Origin: Rotaria sordida | Taxonomy: Eukaryota > Rotifera > Eurotatoria > Philodinida > Philodinidae | Length of the DNA stretch: 64,000 nucleotides | Assembly: GCA_905250125.1 (NCBI GenBank) | Contig: CAJNOL010000492.1 | Location: 4,565 to 68,564, forward strand | Direction of reading: 5' to 3' | Part shown: in pieces, positions 49,758 to 60,744 of the stretch | Layout: the number at the start of each line of letters is the position of its first letter | How positions within the stretch are numbered: position 1 is the first letter of the stretch | The notes under the pieces: generated by a model | The model's input: the letters and a program-made list of their open reading frames with translations, nothing else | Database searches by the model: none | What the model was told of the DNA's origin: nothing | Translations under genes and position numbers: made by a program

Positions 49758-50855
49758 TTATCTACCACTAAAGAAACAAAAAAAAAACAATGAAATAGAA
49801 TTTTTTATTTAAAAGTATCAAATGATTTATTGACTTACACAAGATAAGGATCCATTTCCGGTGGATATGGATAGGATTTAACTTTACGAGATTCAAGCAT
49901 TTGATGAATAAAATCAATTGATATTGGTCCTTCTACTGAATGTCTCCATCGTTTAGCCAATTGCATTTGTGATCGATTAGAACAGAAATCTCTAAAAAAA
50001 AAAAAAACAAAAGCTAAATTAAGTAAAAATATTTTTTGAAAATTTTACATACGATAATTCATTGAATCGAACAACCGATGCTAGTTCATTGTTTTTATTA
50101 TTATTACTCGATTCTAATTGATCTCTAAAAATAAAAAAAAAAAAAAATTTTTAATTTAGAAAAAATAAAATTTCATAACAACTAACCGTTTAGCAACTTG
50201 CTCACATGATTCGAATATATTAAAAGCTGGTGGTTGACCATGTTCTTCAATAAAAATATTTAGAAAATTTGACATTTCTTCAGAATCTTTTGAAATACTT
50301 TTAAAATAAAACAATTAATTTAAAATACTAAATAATTTAAATACTAAAAACTTTTTACCTGCATAAATAAGCATGAAAGTCATGCTTTTTATTGTTTGAC
50401 TTGACCCCAGTCTTTGAATGCGAATCATGATGAAGTTTATGACTTGTCGATAAAAATCTATTCATATCAGGAAATGGCATAGCAAAACGTTTACTCCTGA
50501 AGTGTTTTTAAAATAAAATTAAAATTAAAAATTCTAAAAATAAGAACAAGAAAATTTACGGTATTTCAGACTTTATTGTATTAGGATCCATTGAAGATTT
50601 TTGTAAACTAAATAATAAATATCAAATGAGAACAAATATATTCAATATTAAACGTACTATGAGATATACGAGCAGAGACTGTCAATTTGAGTAGAACCTA
50701 GATTATTATGACTAAAAATAAATATAAAATAATAAATAAAGATTAAAACAATTAAAAGAAATTTACTTTGAAGAACTAAGTAATGGATAACTATTAATTG
50801 AATACGTGATTGTTAACATAAAAAGACATGATACGATATTGGTAAAGAAATTCAT
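49758..50855 (-). CDS. Candidate neuropeptide/peptide-hormone precursor
   Basis: Eight exons join to 224 residues: 50855-50767, 50711-50658, 50607-50560, 50496-50359, 50297-50187, 50124-50053, 49991-49839 and 49767-49758. Every junction is phase 2 with GT-AG borders, and the frame stays open, which is unlikely by chance. Residues 1-22 are a signal peptide. There are Lys-Arg cleavage sites at 66-67, 146-147 and 184-185. The last one releases a 37-residue segment (186-222, starting WRHSVEGPISIDF) ending in Val followed by Gly-Arg-stop, the classic signal for C-terminal amidation. A second possible peptide begins FAMPFPDMNRFL after KR67. Four cysteines lie in the intervening parts. GPISID recalls the N-terminal part of CRF/DH44-family peptides, but this is weak. 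The family is not recognised. Confidence 0.65.
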
Positions 50856-51793
50856 CTTAATCGTTTCTAAGAATATTAATTGAAAAAAAAAACAATTATC
50901 TAAAATAAAAGAAATGACAGTCCTTTTATAAGTAAGATTTATTTTATAATCACAGATGGAAAAAGCAAAACAACTGATAAAACTAGCAAATATACTTCCG
51001 TTCATAGGCTATTTTTATCAGTATGTTCTTTTTCAATATTTTTCATTACTCAATGTTGGTCTTTTGAAAATGTCATACGTCCAATATGTTGCGATGTCTC
51101 AATAACAGCAAACTCATGCATAATCTTAACTTGACTAATGTTTGTTAGATACGTAAGCGTAAATATCAAACAAAACAAAACAAAAAAATTGAAAAAAAAA
51201 AACAATTGTTTTTCTGTAAAGACTTCATCCACATTATTGATCAGTCTTTGACGTCAATCGATCTGAATTAATTTTGCGTAACTTATGAGAAAAAAGAAAC
51301 TTATTTGTCATTAACATATGTAAGTATACCTATTAATTTCCATAAGATTGACTTTGTTTTCAATATAAACTGGTATGTTGAGTGACAAGAGTTAATGAAA
51401 CGATTGTAATCCAAATACAAAGTTAAGCCATAAAAGAAGAAATTGGTTATTTAAGCAAAAGTTTCTTTAAGAAAAAACAGAAGACATAGATGAATCGGTT
51501 TTTTATCAACAGCGAGAATATTACGATACGAATCTAAATGACATCTCTAGAATACAGATACTCCTACTCCACCTACAAACGTACAAACAGCTGTTAACTT
51601 CTATGATCTGTCTATCATTACCTTATAAAATCTATAAAGTGATTTCAGTATGGTTTGTCCAATTGTTATTATTATTGTTGCTCATAGTAACTTTAATTAT
51701 TAAGATGATTGATAGAAATAATATATACATCGACTAGTCGTTCTTAAGACTTCGACGTAAATATATTTAACATCTCTTATATTTCTTTTTTTT

Positions 51794-51832
<39 letters not shown>

Positions 51833-53124
51833 TAAAACTCATCTGTGGTATCCTGTTGCGATCTGACTTAAATATTGATATATAATTAATTATAACATTG
51901 AAATCGATTGACGCATTTTTCTATATAGAATTAATATATAGATGTTTATGTACGGCAATTTAACTAGAAAATATATGCTAACCGCGTATTTTATTTCTAT
52001 TGAAATAATATACATACATATTCAGTAGTTGGAATAATGCACAATAGACAGACACTTACAATTTTACTCCTACGTTTTATATTACTAATAATAACACAAT
52101 ATAATATGCAAGTATTCTGAGTAATTGTGTCTACAAAATTCAAGAGAAAATGAAAAAAAAATACTATCACTTTTTCATACCTACAATTACGGAAAACAAG
52201 AAAATGGCTTTTCTATCGTATGATGTTTACATGAGTTTGTATGTGTCATGACCAATTTTATTTTTATTTCAATCAAAAAAGAATTATTGTTTGAAGACAA
52301 ATAATAAAGACACTTACGGCAGTAACCTAGTTCCATTATGTGCATGATTTTGTTAACTGTTTTTTTTACATCTCATGATAGCTAAAGGTAACGCATAGTT
52401 CACGGCTTCCTCTTCAGTTCTGAATAGTCATTTTCTAAAAAAACATTAACCAAACTCATAGTTGACATCTGCTAAGTGTATCGGTCACATGAGTATTTTT
52501 ATAATTACTATGCTAAATGTAGTTAAACTAAATTTTCCAAGAATTATTTTGTCGAAAACTTTGCAAGAATAATGTAATTTCAAAATCATTGATTTGATAA
52601 TTATACTAATAATTAAAACAAAGAAATCTACTCAACATTGAAATAATTCAATGATGATTTATAGCTTTCTTATGACATATGAAAGAAGTTTTAACTGTTC
52701 GAATTAAATTACAAATAAGAATTATCTAACTAAATCATATTACATTGACGTATAATCATTGTGTTAAAAATAAAAATTTCTTGTATGTAAATTTAAAAAA
52801 AAAAACATCGATTTTTTTTCTTCGAAATATCGAACTTACACATAGATAGACAAATATAAAACAATATTCATATCCTTACAAATACAATGAAGCAAATAGT
52901 TCATGTGTTTATCCAGCAATATGGTGAAGAAGAGAAGTGGTAGAGAGGTGTCAGAAAAATGTTGAGAACTGAAAAAGTGCATATTCAATTTTTAAAAGTG
53001 GCAGAAACTGAAAATTTTCTATTCATTTTATAATGTCTTGTTTTCAATAAATACGACGAGTATTGCTTGGAAAAAACGATAATTTTCTCACAGAAGAGGG
53101 CGCACACACTCTTACAATTTTCAC

Positions 53125-53157
<33 letters not shown>

Positions 53158-54122
53158 CCCTATCCATAACGCGCCACGTCGCTTTGTTAATCATTAGATA
53201 CATTTTCCAGAATATAATCAATTTATGACGTAATGTTTTATTTAATATTCCAAAAAATTGATACGTTGAATAAGTTTTTCTTTTGAATATAAATTACATG
53301 CTTAAAAATGTCAATTTCTTTTCTTTGTATTATGAATAAAAAATTTATGAAGACCTTTCTTGCAGATTAATCCAATAGAAAAAAAAAGTCATTTCAAGAA
53401 CATTTCATAGAAGTGTATTAATTAGTTTATTTTCATTTATCATTATAGGTAATTTCAATGAAGACAATGCATTAATCTTTGTTAATATATTTAGAATTCT
53501 GATAGAAATATTGAATAAAATTCTAACTATTATCATTATCGGATATCTGTTTTGCTAAGATTTTGATTAATCATTTGACTATTATCATTATTATATCTGT
53601 CTTGATACCATTTCGTGTAGAACCTCTTGTTCTTCTTCTAACATCTAGGGATTGACAACTTGAAAAATAAGTTGGAATAGGAATTAGAACTGTCGTTTTT
53701 GAATACAATTCTGATTTGATTTAGAAAATGAACATATGGTACAGCTTCAAGTGCTTGATTAGATTACTTCTACCTTCAGTTCATCTCTAAAATATTATCA
53801 AATTTATCACAAGATATAAAATTTTTATTTATAATAAAAATAGACAATAGTTGACTAAATGGTCGAACATATAATACACACCATGAACACAAAAAAAAAT
53901 ATTATTAATTGCTTTTATAGATATAAATAATTAAATACATGAATGCTGTCTGGAGTACTAGAAAAATTTTCCTTAAAGTGCGTAAAAAGTTCGTTCGGTC
54001 TAGTACTTGCATAATACTATAGAGTCAACTAGTAAATAAAGCTAGTTACTATATAGCAAAAGCGCCTCTAAAAATATTTTTTGGTAAGGTGTCAAAAATG
54101 CAAAATTACAGCAGAATTATTT
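50856..54122. other. Gene-free stretch
   Basis: 3.2 kb of AT-rich spacer with two CT dinucleotide tracts (about 51799-51829 and 53124-53157). Open frames here are short and without domains. No RNA gene was recognised. Confidence 0.5.
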
Positions 54123-54582
54123 TATATATGGTTAGATAGAGCTTGACGAGTTGATCAGGAATATGTGTATTTCCTGTTTTTTTTTGGACTGAGTGTTTAG
54201 AAGGAAATTCTCTGTTTTTTCCTATGACGCACTTGTCCTCTAAAAAAACGTCAATTTTCAATAACCGACAAAGTTTTTATTTGCTTAAAATTTTAAAACT
54301 GTTTGTTTTAGATTCAGCATCCAAAACTGAATCTAGAAAAGCTATTCATGAATGAATTTCCTAGATTCAGTTTTGGATGCTGAATCTAAAACAAACAATT
54401 TTGAAATTTTAAGTAAATGAAAAAAAATAAAAACTTTGTCGGTTATTGAAGATTGACGTTTTTTTTCGAGATAAAGTAGATCATAGGAGAAAACCGAGAA
54501 TTGCTTCCTAATAAGCAATTCCAAAACAATAGAAACACATATGTTCATGATCAGTTCGTCAAGCTCTATCTAACCATATATA
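54123..54582. repeat. 460-bp palindromic foldback element
   Basis: The left end TATATATGGTTAGATAGAGCTTGACGA returns inverted at the right end (TCGTCAAGCTCTATCTAACCATATATA). The arms, about 220 bases each, run inward to a centre near 54350 and include the inverted pair GATTCAGCATCCAAAACTGAATC / GATTCAGTTTTGGATGCTGAATC. Arm divergence and small indels are greater than in the 39.5-kb palindrome. No coding potential. It resembles a MITE, possibly with a TA target. Confidence 0.75.
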
Positions 54583-54986
54583 GAGAAAACGAAAAGTAGA
54601 TTCTTCTTTAATTTTGTATCCTCGACATCTTATATTGATTGCCGAATAATCATAAAATAAACATTCCTAACTAATTTTTTAATAAATTATTAGATCTGAC
54701 AAATATTACAATATTGCATTTTTATTATGGCTTGCAGGCACACATCATTCGCCGTCTTGTAATACTGTCAATACTCGGATAAGACACAAAACTATTCTAA
54801 CTTTCGATATTTTAACTTTTATATGAAACACAAAAAAGAAACGTAATATACTTGGCTTGCTAGAAACTATTTTCTTGTTTATGTAATCAAACGAATTATT
54901 GTTACAATAGTTATTTCATAAAGAGACAATATGATAGATATAATCAAAAAGAGTAAGACAGTTTTTTGCAAAAAAAGCATTCTGTT
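54583..54986. other. Spacer 3' of the SDR gene
   Basis: 400 bases of AT-rich DNA; nothing recognised. Confidence 0.4.
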
Positions 54987-57067
54987 TTAAAATTTCTCCA
55001 CTGAAGGACGAAGATCAAGTTCTTGTGTCCATGTTGAACGAGGTTGAGTATGTAATTGCCAATATGTCTCAGCAATCTACAACAAATAAAAATTTCCATT
55101 CAATAAGAGAAAAAAAAACCTAAGATGCTAAATAATTCATACCGCATCACTATTAAGAAATGCTTCAATATTTCTGTCAGGTTGACCTAAACAAGTGATT
55201 AATTGTTACTTTTTTTAGACCGCAAAAAAAAGAAAACTTTTACGTTGAACTTGACTCGGTGTATTAATTTCTCCATCAATAATTATATGAGCAACATGAA
55301 TACCCTGTGGACCTAATTCACGCGCCATTGATTGAGCTAATGCACGTAAAGCAAATTTTGCTGCAGCAAAACCAGCAAATTTAGCTGAACCACGAAGACT
55401 AGCTGTTGCGCCAGTAAACAATATTGTTCCTTTTCCATTTTTAACCATACTCGGAAGTACCTAACGAAAAACTTTAATCAAAAACACATTTCTTTTTTCT
55501 CATTTGCATTTACTTCCTGACTAGCAACTAAAGCACCCACAACACTTATGTTGAGTGAATTTTGAAGTTCTTCAGGTTTCAAATCCAAAATACTTTCTTT
55601 AATATAGAATAAATTATATTTGATGAGAAAAATCAAATAAAAAAAAAGTATTCAAATTACTATAAGCAAATCCACTAGCATTATATAATAATACTTCAGG
55701 ATCATTTCCAAGTTTTGTTCGAATTGTATTAAAAGCGTTCTGTAATGATGATACGTTACCAGCATCAGCTGTAACACTCAAAGCTAGAACATATAAGATT
55801 TACGTTAATATCAATATATATATATGATAAAAATAAAAGTTAGACACCTGTATGACCTAGTTGTTCGAGTTCTTTTTGGACAGGTTGTAAACTACTTTCT
55901 TTTCTTGCAATAAGACCAACTGAATAACCGCCAACTGCAAATCTTTAGAAAAAAAAAGACATTGATATTAATCAGATATTATAATAAGCGATGGAAAAAT
56001 CTTTGAAAAACGTCATACTCGATTAGATCACATTGTTAACTTCTAAATCAATGAAATTTTTTTCTTTTGTTAGAAAGAGTAATATCTAAACTATATATTT
56101 TGTACGAGACATATTTTTTTCAAAATGAATCTACGAAAGAGAAAATACTTCTTAAAAATAAGTTCTTGCAACTTTATCATCACGCAACATTATTTTTCTA
56201 TTTTTCGTTAAATTCTTTATGTCAAAAGTGGAATGAAAAGAAAAAATATTTAATCATGACTTTAATAGCGTAAAAAGTGCTCTTTCTAATGATGTATCGA
56301 AAGTTAAATTTACTCTTGGTTTTTCTAACAAAATATAGTTCTTTTTGAAAGAGACTATATTTTGGTCATTATTACTGCTTGATCGCTTTGTAACAATGAA
56401 AAATATTTTTTGAATTGTTTTTTTTTTTCTGTTAAATATCTGTAATCTGATATATTTTGAACAAAGAACTCAGTTCATGCATGGTTTCTCGAGATTGTGA
56501 TTGATGTCCTTCCAAACTAATTGTTCTTAGAAAACTCTATTTTATAAAATATTTTAATTTTCAAATTTTTTTTTTGATTAAAGAGCCAAGAATGGATCTA
56601 AAAATTTCTACCAAAGCAGACATCGATTGGGCTTTTAATATGCTATATTTTAGTAAATTTTTTTATTAGAATTTGATCTATGTAACTCAAAATAATTGAG
56701 AAATAAAAACTTTTCAAGTTACAAGAACTTCTCTAGAGGTGTTTGGTTTTTAGCTATTCTTCCTTCTTAAATTCGTTCTGGAAAAATATACCTCGTATAA
56801 AATTTGTAGTCTAGACAGTACTCTTTCTTTCCACCAAAAGAAAATTTCATTGGTTTAGAAGTTACCAATACGATGTAACAGAGTTCGACATTTTTCTCAA
56901 GGCATTTGCATCGCTTATTAAATAAGATTATACCTTTTGGCTAATGCTGCTCCTAAACCTGGACCTACACCTATAATTATAATGAATATTAATTCAAGAC
57001 AAAAAGAAATATTATTTTTCAATTGTCTCTTACCAATAACTACTGCAATCGGTTTTGTTGATGCCAT
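54987..57067 (-). CDS. Short-chain dehydrogenase/reductase, atypical active site
   Basis: Eight exons give 240 residues: 57067-57034, 56970-56934, 55942-55848, 55783-55661, 55596-55514, 55460-55244, 55186-55143 and 55076-54987. The Rossmann nucleotide loop is complete (VVIGVGPGLGAALAKR, G12/G16/G18), followed by GYSVGLIARKE, TADAGNV, LLYNASGF (the NAG region), GTILFTGATASLRG and FAAAKFALRALAQSMAREL. Lys159 of the YxxxK motif is present, but the tyrosine is Phe155, and the usual serine position has no clear serine. The tail (IAETYWQLHTQPRSTWTQEL) resembles a bacterial SDR subgroup, so a bacterial origin followed by intron gain is possible. The substrate cannot be told. One 1-kb intron (55943-56933) stands out. 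Confidence 0.85.
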
Positions 57068-57192
57068 TTCTTTTATTATTTTACTAATATATCTAAAATC
57101 AAAGCATTACATCGCTTTTTATACGTTGAATAAAAGTGCAGTGTCATGTCATGATGACGTTTGCATAAAATGTATTATTGCATTGTTAGCAA

Positions 57193-58167
57193 TTATAGAT
57201 GTGAGAATAGTTTTTTATTTTCTTCCATTAATTTTTTTACTAGATCAATTACTAGTTGTGGTTGTTCCATTGGAAAAAAATGTTTAGTATTTTCTAATTG
57301 TGTGTCTTGTCCTTTTTGAAACCATTTTACAAGATCAGGTGCTGTTGGTGATGTATCAAATTGACCTATACTATATGGAAATGATGCTCTTACAATATGT
57401 ATTGGAATATCTTGAATAAATTTTGATTTTTTAATAAATGGATAAATATTTGTATCAGTTTCTATACTTGTTCTATATATTGATGCTTCTCCATCAGGTG
57501 CACATACAAGTTTATAATTCTTATCAAGAGCATAAGTACAATAATTACGAAGAGTCTCTTTTGGCCATCGTGAAAATGGTTCACGTTTTTCTAATTTTTC
57601 GAACATATCTTCAACAGATAACCATTGATTTTTTCGGCGAAGAATATAGTCTAAATAAGACGAGTAACTTCTATCATCTTGATATAGTGAGGAAGGAAAA
57701 ATAACAGGATCGAGTAAGAGTAATGCTTGAAATAATCGCCTTGGTGCTATTGCTGCAGCACAAGTTAAAGCATATCCACCCATAGAATGACCAATACCAA
57801 TAAGATTATCTTTATTAAGATTGAGTGTTTCAATAAATTGTAAAACATCTTCTCCATGCCATCGAAAACGATAAGGTGGAGGATGTGTTTGTGATCGACC
57901 ATGACCTCGAAAATCTAAAGCAATTACATGAAAATCATGTAAACCTTCATTAATAATAGGATCATAACATCGACCATGAAATGAAGCAGCATGACAAAAA
58001 AGTATAGTAGGTTGATGACCTTTCCATTCCCAATAGTGAAGTTTAAGTGGACCTTGAACAGTTTCACCATTAGTATCAACAATTGGACGATTAGATAAAG
58101 TGATAAAACGACTAGTAGGATCAGTTGACATCATACGTTGAAATATTCGTGAAAAACGAAATAGCAT
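57193..58167 (-). CDS. Alpha/beta hydrolase, tandem copy 1
   Basis: An uninterrupted 324-residue alpha/beta-hydrolase. Nucleophile S128 lies in GIGHSMGG, the oxyanion region in FCHAASFHGR, and GHGRSQTHPPPYR follows ALDFRGHG; the C-terminal His of the triad is in KHFFPMEQP. These enzymes hydrolyse esters, amides or epoxides; the substrate is unknown. ATG 58167 follows a strong acceptor-like TTTTCTTTTTCAG, so an untranslated leader exon upstream is likely; the family domain starts near residue 13 (MMSTDP), and the preceding basic hydrophobic residues may be a targeting peptide. It lies 126 bases from the SDR start, same strand, and 1.07 kb from a close paralog. The intronless frame and bacterial-type sequence make transfer possible. 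Confidence 0.88.
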   Translation of the reverse strand: MLFRFSRIFQRMMSTDPTSRFITLSNRPIVDTNGETVQGPLKLHYWEWKGHQPTILFCHAASFHGRCYDPIINEGLHDFHVIALDFRGHGRSQTHPPPYRFRWHGEDVLQFIETLNLNKDNLIGIGHSMGGYALTCAAAIAPRRLFQALLLLDPVIFPSSLYQDDRSYSSYLDYILRRKNQWLSVEDMFEKLEKREPFSRWPKETLRNYCTYALDKNYKLVCAPDGEASIYRTSIETDTNIYPFIKKSKFIQDIPIHIVRASFPYSIGQFDTSPTAPDLVKWFQKGQDTQLENTKHFFPMEQPQLVIDLVKKLMEENKKLFSHL

Positions 58168-59237
58168 GTAATCTGAAAAAGAAAACAATAACTTTGAAAG
58201 TTATCAATAGACGACTTTTACAGTAGTGCAGAAGGACAAAAAAAATACACTCTATTTTAAAAAAAAACCACAAATTTAATTATTAAACATTGTTTCTGTC
58301 ATGAAAAAATTGAATATATATTCGAAATGTGTTTATTATCAACCAAAATAATTCTCTGTTTATATGATATTTTTATTTTTGAAATCATTGTTGTCATTGG
58401 AAGAAAAGAATTGCAAAAAAACAAAATGCATCGTCATGATGACATATATATGTTACAATCAAAATTGAAATTTGATTAAAACTATGAATATATTCGGACA
58501 AAAGTCAAAATTTTTATTTTATCTGGACATAATTTGAATTAGACTAGAAGTAAATTAAAATAACTTGAAGATAAATGAAAAGATTGTTTCATTTCTTATA
58601 TCAGACAAGTTACAGTTTCTATTATATATAACTTATTGACCCGAAATCTTTCAACAATTCAAGTTTAGAATATGATAAAATTTTTAGTCTTATATCATGA
58701 TATTTTCGAAAGATATCCAACTAATAAAAGTCAAAAATAGTTCATTTAGCAACCGAAAATTTTCTGTAGACCTTCATTCCATTGACTTAATTGTTTATTC
58801 TTGTTTGAAAGAGCATGTAAGGATGCATGGGCAAGACAGAACCCTTTTTTTAAACTATTACCTTTTAACAGGAAAGGAAGGTTCAGTATCTCAAAAAATG
58901 GCGCTCTAATTATAAAAGTATTCTGAAATATGTGATCAAAAACGCATAAACAAAGAAAAAGATTTTTCACTTTATTTGAAGAAATTATATTTCTCAAGCA
59001 GAAAATGATGAACCTTTTTGGGAGAAAACATAATGTCAAATAAAAAATCATGTCATTTATAATAGAACATACTTCGGGCTATTTTTCCGTGCATTCATTT
59101 CAATTTGCATGTTTTTTTTTATGAAAATTGACTTCTTTTCTTTTTTGAGAGGAAAATGGCTTAATCAAATTACTTCTAATCCAATTCTGATTTCATCGAA
59201 AAAAACAGTTCAGTCAAAATTGGAATTTCTATATTGT
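58168..59237. other. Spacer between tandem hydrolases
   Basis: About 1.07 kb of AT-rich DNA. It shows no similarity to the hydrolase coding sequence, so the duplication unit seems limited to the gene. Open frames at 58697-59051 overlap on both strands and show no domain. Confidence 0.5.
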
Positions 59238-60209
59238 TTAAAGTTGCGAACGTATATTATCTTTAATCATTTCTTTCACAAAATCAATCATTAACTCTGG
59301 TTGTTCCATTGGAAATAAATGTGTAGCATTTTTCATTTGAGTATCTCGTCCTTTTTTAAACCATTTTACAAGATCAGGTGCTGTTGGTGATGTATCAAAT
59401 TGACCTACAATCAATGGAAATGATGATCTTACGATATGTATTGGAATATCTTGAATAAATTTTGATTGTTCAATAAATGGATAAATATTTGAATTAGTTT
59501 GTAAACTTGATTGATACATAGAATGTTCTCCTTCTGAATTACATATAAGTTTAGAATTTTCATCTAATGCATAAGTACAATAATTTCGAAGAATATCTTT
59601 TGACCATCGTGAAAATGGTTCACGTTTTTCTAATTTTTCTAACATATCGTCAACAGATAACCATTGATTTTTTCGACGAAGTATATATTCTAATGAATCA
59701 TGTCTCTTATCACCAATACCATATAATAAACGAGGAATAATACCAGGATCAAATAGAAGTAAAGATCGAAATAAACGTGTTGATGCTATTGCTGCAGCAT
59801 ATATTAATGCATATCCACCCATGGAATGACCAATACCAATAAGATTATCTTTATTAAGTTTGAGTGTTTCAATAAATTGTAAAACATCTTCTCCATGCCA
59901 TCGAACATGATAAGGTGGAGGATGTGTTTGTGATCGACCATGACCTCGAAAATCTAAAGCAATTACATGAAAACCATATAAAGCTTCATTAATAATAGGA
60001 TCATAACATCGACCATGAAATGAAGCAGCATGACAAAAAAGTATTGTAGGTTGATGACCTTTCCATTCCCAATAGTGAAGTTTTAATGAACCTTGATTTA
60101 TTTCACCATTCTCTTGAACAATTGGACGGTTAGATATAATAACAAAATGACTAGTAGGATTCGAAGACATCATCGATAAAAGAAAACTTGTTAATCTAAA
60201 GAAGTTCAT
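59238..60209 (-). CDS. Alpha/beta hydrolase, tandem copy 2
   Basis: An uninterrupted 323-residue paralog of the 57.2-kb gene; long stretches are identical (LKLHYWEWKGHQPTILFCHA, CYDPIINE, WHGEDVLQFIETL, DTSPTAPDLVKW). Nucleophile S129 is in GIGHSMGG and the triad His in THLFPMEQP. The copies differ mainly in the N-terminal 25 residues, the cap region (residues 155-180 and 215-245) and the extreme C-terminus, which suggests changed substrate preference rather than decay. It starts at ATG 60209. Orientation and order indicate a head-to-tail tandem duplication. The substrate is unknown. Confidence 0.88.
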   Translation of the reverse strand: MNFFRLTSFLLSMMSSNPTSHFVIISNRPIVQENGEINQGSLKLHYWEWKGHQPTILFCHAASFHGRCYDPIINEALYGFHVIALDFRGHGRSQTHPPPYHVRWHGEDVLQFIETLKLNKDNLIGIGHSMGGYALIYAAAIASTRLFRSLLLFDPGIIPRLLYGIGDKRHDSLEYILRRKNQWLSVDDMLEKLEKREPFSRWSKDILRNYCTYALDENSKLICNSEGEHSMYQSSLQTNSNIYPFIEQSKFIQDIPIHIVRSSFPLIVGQFDTSPTAPDLVKWFKKGRDTQMKNATHLFPMEQPELMIDFVKEMIKDNIRSQL

Positions 60210-60744
60210 TTAAAAAAATAAATAAGCATTAGAAAAGCAAGAATAACTTTCAATTGTTAATAATAAAGTAAAAACAAAAATGAACTATACAAGATATTAA
60301 ATCAAAATCTAATCCATTACCAATCATCTAGTTTAGTCAAAGGTTTCGAATATAATTCATCAACTTCATACGTTATCAATTATTTATAACATTTATTAAC
60401 CAATTCATTGAAATAAATTTGATGATACATATATATATATATATATGAAAAGATTTAAACCTGTTAAAATATCAAAATAAATAATGAAGAACAAAATCTA
60501 TTTTTATATTTATTAATTTTATCCAGAAAAAAAAATCCATGTTAGATCTAATATCTTTCAAACAACAGCAAATATGGACGATCTTTGAATATAAAAAAAG
60601 TGTTCACACGAATGCATGCATGAATAATATATTGCAAATGAAATATAAATAATAACAACAAACAGAATATAAATATAACACTCATATCTTATATTTCAAT
60701 CGTATAAAAAAATGAAAAATAACCATCAATAACGATATATATGC
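60210..60744. other. Spacer
   Basis: 530 bases of AT-rich DNA between the hydrolase start and the 3' end of the peroxidase gene, including a TA run near 60430. Nothing else was recognised. Confidence 0.5.

Noticed and set aside
58697..59051. Open frames between the tandem hydrolases
   Set aside because: They overlap on opposite strands, match no domain and show no similarity to the hydrolases.
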